64,000 nucleotides of DNA, from positions 124,001-188,000 of the forward strand of contig JAQFVV010000317.1 of assembly GCA_028023455.1 (NCBI GenBank), given 5' to 3'. Position 1 is the stretch's first letter. Each line of letters begins with the position of its first letter. Of the stretch, positions 58,841-64,000 are shown piece by piece. Under the pieces are notes generated by a model. It was not told where the DNA came from and did no database searches. It saw only the letters and a program-made list of their open reading frames with translations. Source of the stretch: Epiperipatus broadwayi (taxonomy: Eukaryota > Onychophora > Udeonychophora > Euonychophora > Peripatidae). Both the position numbers and the translations under genes were made by a program.

Positions 58841-61120
58841 TAAATCGGGTCTAATTGGTGGGAAGGATTATAGTTTTTATGGCTCTCTTATTGTTATTGT
58901 GTTACATAAGTTGCATGTAAAAAAACATGAGTTTTTGGTGCAATTTGAAACATGAGATTGCTATGCCATGAGGGTTTACAATTTTGTTTATGATAAATAA
59001 ATGTGATTTACATTAGTTGGAAGAAAAATAATTGTTCATAACAAGATACATATTTCAAATTAGGTTTACATAAATTTTATAAAATCATTATGAGATAAAT
59101 ACATTAAAGCCTGTTGTGATATTTGTTAATGCATTTAGAAAGGGTGAATGGAGTTAGTGTTGTATTGGCACATGACTATACATAAATTATGGTTGTTAGT
59201 TGGTAATCACTATAGGGGTCAAGGATAACACTTATTGTTCATGTGCTGGTTATTTAAAGTTCATTTGAGGTCAGTTGATGGAGTAATCTTGAAAACTTAT
59301 TTGGATCAGTGGCTTGATGAGATAGGTGTATTGTGTTACTCTCTAGAAGTGCAGTATGTATTCAAAAGTTCACACTAGTGTGACATTGGAGCATAACCAT
59401 GGTGGGCACTTGTGTTGGCTGAGGTTCCAGAGTGAGAGATGAAAGTGATATAGAGAGAAGATGAAATTTATGGCTGATATAATGATGGACTTGGTGTTTT
59501 AAATGATGCAAAATATTCCCTGTGCCATGGTAATCATAAATTTTGACAAATTGTTGTCAACATGTGAGGCAATCTTCTGTTTGTAAGTCTCAATTTTAAA
59601 TGTTGTTTGCATTGGTTGTCCTGAAACTTCAAATTGGCTTATTCATTAATGGACTTGAAATATCTTTGCTATTGGTGACATGGAAATTGTTCTTAAGGAT
59701 GCTGGCATATGGTTTTTCATGGGATGAAGCTGAAAACATGTAGAATTGATTTTGGTGCCAACCACTTGATCATGTCATTGTATGGCAGCCATTTTGATTG
59801 GTTTTAACAATTTAAAAATGTCATATTTTTAAGGAAAAGCTTTTGTAAATTTAAAATTAATTTAGAAAAGATGTGTGGCTTATTAATTGTTAATAATTGG
59901 TACAATATAAGTTAAATTTACCTGTAATATTGCAGATTTTGAATGGTCTTTTGGGGTTTAAACCTGGAATTTATTTTCTTGTTGCGAAGCAATTCTAAGG
60001 TTTACTGCTGCTAATGAAATTTTTTTTTTTCCTTTTTAATCATCCAGTACACACATGGATTTTTTTTATAACTAGAGTGTTATTTAATTAGGTCAAGTTC
60101 AGTCTTTGTGGTGACTTGAAATGTATTTTTTAAAAAACTAATATTATGCAAATTCTTAATCATCATTATTATTATTGTAATAATAAAATAACTTAAATTG
60201 ATTTAAGATTTTTTTATTTGTAATTTTTAAATTATAGAAAGTTCCAGAAAGTTATTTGTTATTAATTTATTTATTGTACTTTGCATTAAAGTTTATTTAT
60301 TTAAAAATAATTTATTATAAATCCCCAATTTACAACAAAATTATTATCCAGAGATCATTTAAACAGAAAAAATATAAAAGAAAATGATTTGTACAAACTT
60401 ATTGTAATAAAAGTCCGCAAAATGTTGAATAGTTATGTCTTTTGCTTGGAAATTATTTTTTTCTAAATGCTACCTACATTCCCAGTCTGTATTCTGCTTC
60501 ACAATGAAAATTAAAACCAATCTTCTGGAAGTAAAAACGACGTTTATAAAAGTGACTTCTACTATCTTAATTTTGTGTTTTTATGCATTATTCAACTGTT
60601 TAAAAGTAAACATTAAAATGTATTGCATAAGTACATTCTATAACAATCCATGGTATTTGTATTGGTATTTTGTTATTTGACAGTTTCACAACTTTTTCAA
60701 AAGAAATTTTTTGTTGATTCTACATTCTAGTTCTGTTTTCTGCTTTATAGTAAAAATTAAAACCGATTTTCTAAAAGCAAAAACAAAACTTCAGTTTTAG
60801 TTCAAAACTTTTTTACAGTGTTAATCAATCTTCTAACTTAAATTTTCAGAAAGGAGCTGAAAGATCTTCCATACATATATGTCCTATATCAAGCAATGGC
60901 AGTTGTGATAGCATTCATTAATTGAAATTTTTTTAGCTTTTTTTATTTGAAACTTTTTTTCCATGCTACAATAATTGTTTTTTTATTTCAGAATTTAAGC
61001 TTGTGACCAAAATTAGGTTACCATCTATTAACCCCTGCACACTGCCTGATGTCACTGTTACTAGTCAAAAACCAATAGATAAAATGTTACCGGGCTGATT
61101 TACAATTTTTTTTTTACACT
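58841..61120. other. A+T-rich DNA, no supported gene
   Basis: 59100-59960 is G+T-rich and includes old relatives of the 57-kb array; 60091-60165 is the second copy of the 47.77-kb short repeat. Two pyrimidine-run/AG sites near 60849 and 60991 are followed by short open stretches but lack good donors. Confidence 0.4.
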
Positions 61121-61132
61121 ACTACATGAATT

Positions 61133-61310
61133 CGCAGGGAGGGGGATCCGATGTCTTTGCAAATCCAAAGGATCATTCGTCACATGCGAGACAATTTTTA
61201 AAACATCATTCATCTCGGTGCGTATCGCTGGAATTGGCAGGGAGGGGGATCTGATGGTTTTGACGATCCAAAGGATTGTCCATCACAACATACACAACAT
61301 TTTTAAAAAC
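61133..61310. repeat. two-copy G-rich tandem duplication, period about 105 bp
   Basis: GCAGGGAGGGGGATC, GATG, ATCCAAAGGAT and CA(A/C)ATTTTTAAAA-like blocks occur at 61133 and again at 61238. The GGGAGGGGG core is the most G-rich spot in the window. Confidence 0.85.
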
Positions 61311-61319
61311 AAAATTATT

Positions 61320-62231
61320 TAATAAAATCTAATATTTCCTTTTTTCAATTAACGTTTAATCAAAAAAAAAAAATTTTTCCAACACTGTTTTAAAACAATT
61401 TATGAAACACAATTCGATTTCAAAATTCCCCTCTGATCAAGCCAAGCTTATGCTTTGAAAGTCTCTTAGCTGTCCCTGTGCAAAATACATTTTACGCGTG
61501 ATTTCTATATAATGCTGGAACATATACTTTTGAAATTCATTTAACCTTAAAAATATATGTACAGAAGTGTATCTTTTGTCTTACAATTAATACTATCTAA
61601 AACTATGTCAGGTCATATAAAAAATAAGTACTTCAAATGCACTTGCAATGATTTAGGATAACTTGAATTCTATGCACCTTCACATCATACTGTATCGATC
61701 TGTGAAGCTGCTTAGCAGCCAATATGAACAGAACTGTTCTATAGGCCACATGATCAATATATTTCTGTGCTTTTGCATGGAAACAGCAACATCAGGTGGT
61801 GTGTGGGGGGGGGCTAATCGACAACAACCCAAAATTATTATACAATAGTACTTAAAATATATATATATAAATATAGCATATTTTTTTGATAAAAGTACTA
61901 GTGAACAGATAGGTTAATTAAATTGTATCTTAATCCTCTATTATTCTAGTGTTTGTTGCATTCCTTGAAGAAACTTTATGTTAAGGAGAAAAACTGATTG
62001 TTGTACAATTGGTTTGTTCAGTAAGTTTTCATTGTACGAGATCTCATTGTATCTTTCCCTTATTATAGTTTTACACTTAAATAGGCAAATCTTCTGAACA
62101 TGTATTTAAATATTTTTGTTAGTTTTTTACTACCATATTTCTGTGGAAAGTTTGATTTTTTTTTTTTAGCATACAGAATTTGATTATTTGACATTATAAT
62201 TTATAAATTAAGTTCTTTATTAATATTTTAG
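61320..62231 (+). other. intron sequence upstream of the EHBP1-like exon
   Basis: A+T-rich with T-runs. No other exon is recognised. It ends in a T-rich stretch and TATTTTAG, the acceptor used at 62230-62231. Confidence 0.55.
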
Positions 62232-62328
62232 GAAATAAAGATGAAGAAGAGCGTTTAATGCAACAGTGGTTCCTATTGGTTAATAAAAAAAATGCTTTAA
62301 TTAGAAGGCAGATGCAGCTCAACATCCT
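62232..62328 (+). CDS. EHBP1: internal exon of an EHBP1-like bMERB-domain protein
   Basis: The exon is bounded by a good acceptor (TATTTTAG, AG at 62230-62231) and a consensus donor (GTAAGT from 62329). It is 97 bp: two bases completing a split codon, 31 codons, and two bases (CT) of the next codon. It encodes [16 protein letters not shown] followed by [15 protein letters not shown]. This matches the first helix of the bivalent Mical/EHBP Rab-binding (bMERB) domain, with the invariant Trp, the LVN(K/E)KNALIRR block and a following Leu from the split codon. In this family bMERB binds Rab8/Rab10-type GTPases; EHBP1 also has NT-C2 and calponin-homology domains and links endosomes to actin. EHBP1 fits better than MICAL or MICALL paralogues because of [10 protein letters not shown]. 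The remaining exons must lie outside the window or be unrecognised. It looks intact and under constraint. Confidence 0.8.
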
Positions 62329-64000
62329 GTAAGTTATTTTATTACCAATATTACAATATGTGTTGTTAGACTTGTTTAATACTTAAACTATTTTGCAATA
62401 ATTGAAACAAATGCCTGCATAACTACAGATAAATTATTAATACATGTCATTATTTGAAACACTAATGATGTTGGAATGGGTTATGGTGATAGTAGTGTTT
62501 TAGTTATGCTTGTGTATGTAAGCAGCATATTTTCATTATAAAATTCATATATTAGATAGTGGATTGTCTTAATTTTCTTTTGAGTACTTTTTTTATTTCT
62601 TGATCACTGCAGTTTGATAAAAGATTTATCTCAATTAAAGTACATACAAGCTTATACATACAATTAGTTTTGATACTAAAATAAATTAAGACAATTTTTC
62701 TTTCATTACAATTTGTTGTTTTATTATATAAAATAATTACTGATATTTATACCAGTTAATTAATTGATTAGAATGGCAAAATTTATGGATTCTAATTAAC
62801 CATGGGTTTTTAAAGGTAAACTTTGTAATTCTATTAACTATAAAAGAAAAAGTTTTACTTAAAATTATATTCAGATTTCGAGATTGAATTTTTATTACGT
62901 TATAAGATGTTTATAAATATGAGTATATATTTGCCAAAAAATTATAGCTCATTTTATATACTGTTTGTTTTAAATAATTTGATTTTTTATTTTGTCTTTG
63001 TTGGAGTAAATTAATTTTAAAAGTATTATTGATCTGTTAAAAAGGTTTTGTGAATCTGTCACTTTCCTTTTTTTTTTTTGCAAAATAGATTTTTGAATTT
63101 AACTATCTATATATGATTCCTCAAGTTACAAATTACAAAATGTCATCAAAATACCTATTTACTCCTTAATGAATAGATTAATTAATTTACCAACTCCATT
63201 AAGTGCATCTATATTATGAAGTATTGCATCTCTCTTGGGTCTATCATTATTTTTTTAATCTTTACTGGAATCATCATACTTGTGTCACATATTAAACTTA
63301 TATCATTTACTTAAATCTTCCAAGATATAATTTATGATTGTCTAATATGTTTGTTTATTTTTCTATTAAAAGTGAACTTTTTTTAAATTTATTTATATTG
63401 GATGAGTAATTTGCTGTGGTTCATAAAAAACTAATATATACATAAAATATTTTCTGTTCCATGCGAATAAATATCTTAGATATGCAACTGTAATTATTAT
63501 TATTTTATTATTAGAATTCAATAGAGAATTTGCTGTTGGGATTATTATTGAGATCCTTTTCCATTATAAACTTTTCTGCTACATTATTTACTTTTTAATT
63601 CAATATCTTTTTTTTTTTTATTTAGTTTCTTTGCTTTGCTTCTTTCTTTTTTTTTTTTTTTTTTTATAGAAATATGTTTAATAATATTCAAATTATTTTT
63701 ACCTAGGTTAGATGAGCCAATCATATTATGATATGTAAATAGATGAGATTATCACTTACAAAAAATAAAAAGGTCACCTCATTATAAACTAATAGTATAA
63801 GTGATCTTTTTTTTTTTTTTTTCATATTTTCCAGTTTCATTTTCTCTTGTTGGCTGATTGTTATTAAAATTTCTCATTTTTTATAGCTATTTTGATAAAA
63901 TTGATTGATACCAAAACAAATTCATATATCAATAAAAACATTATACAAATGTTTTAACAGTACTTTCTAAAGCTGTTAGAAATTCTGCATTTTATTATGA
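62329..64000 (+). other. intron downstream of the EHBP1-like exon
   Basis: Starts with GTAAGT and runs A+T-rich to the window end. Several long T-runs occur (for example 63644-63667 and 63808-63823), but no following bMERB exon (expected to begin by completing a Leu codon and continue with Glu/Arg-rich helix) was found. Confidence 0.6.

Noticed and set aside
60850-61096. Possible extra EHBP1 exons after pyrimidine-run AG sites at 60849 and 60991
   Set aside because: Short open stretches lack convincing donors, run into stops, and do not match known EHBP1 sequence.

Overview
This is a strongly A+T-rich stretch of animal (metazoan) genomic DNA, almost certainly from an invertebrate. It holds spliceosomal exon signals, a decayed RTE-like LINE, a decayed hAT transposon, long microsatellites and many old dispersed repeats. 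There is no prokaryotic gene organisation. The species cannot be fixed from the sequence; an A+T-rich arthropod, mollusc or similar animal would fit. The only confident host coding sequence is one 97-bp exon on the + strand near the right end (62232-62328). It encodes part of a bMERB domain and is most like EHBP1. A second, unrecognised host-gene candidate is a coding-like 3' end on the - strand at the left edge (about 546-1150).

Layout: 0-1.2 kb, microsatellite and the - strand gene-like remnant; 1.2-5.3 kb, bare A+T-rich DNA; 5.36-6.17 kb, tandem dimer of a hammerhead-bearing repeat; 7-7.6 kb, tandem duplication; 12.8-23 kb, a nested repeat block with inverted arms outside, a pair of long direct (LTR-like) repeats inside, and a gag-like ORF between the direct repeats; 24.24 kb, a separate hammerhead motif; 26-29.15 kb, dead LINE; 29.15-35.45 kb, a duplicated 1.7-kb segment whose second copy carries an insertion with an identifiable empty site; 31.1-31.4 kb, a 144-bp-arm foldback; 37.6-46.4 kb, simple repeats, a dispersed repeat pair and an ORF with an octapeptide minisatellite; 47.9-53.1 kb, (ATT)n arrays and two near-perfect hairpins; 53.1-55.7 kb, hAT relic with target-site duplication; 55.8-60 kb, decayed tandem arrays and another hammerhead-bearing family; 61-64 kb, EHBP1-like exon and its introns.

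Most notable: several repeat families in this window share a compact motif with the layout of a type I hammerhead ribozyme (CTGATGA, short stem II, GAAA, short stem III ending in GTC, then a strand pairing with the bases before CTGATGA). Copies occur at 5.56, 6.02, 24.25, 31.15, 31.33, 34.35, 35.63, 58.21 and 58.8 kb, with a covarying outer stem I pair between copies. In three places the units lie as tandem dimers about 390-460 bp apart, which is the architecture expected of small non-autonomous hammerhead retroelements (retrozymes) or of Penelope-like terminal repeats.
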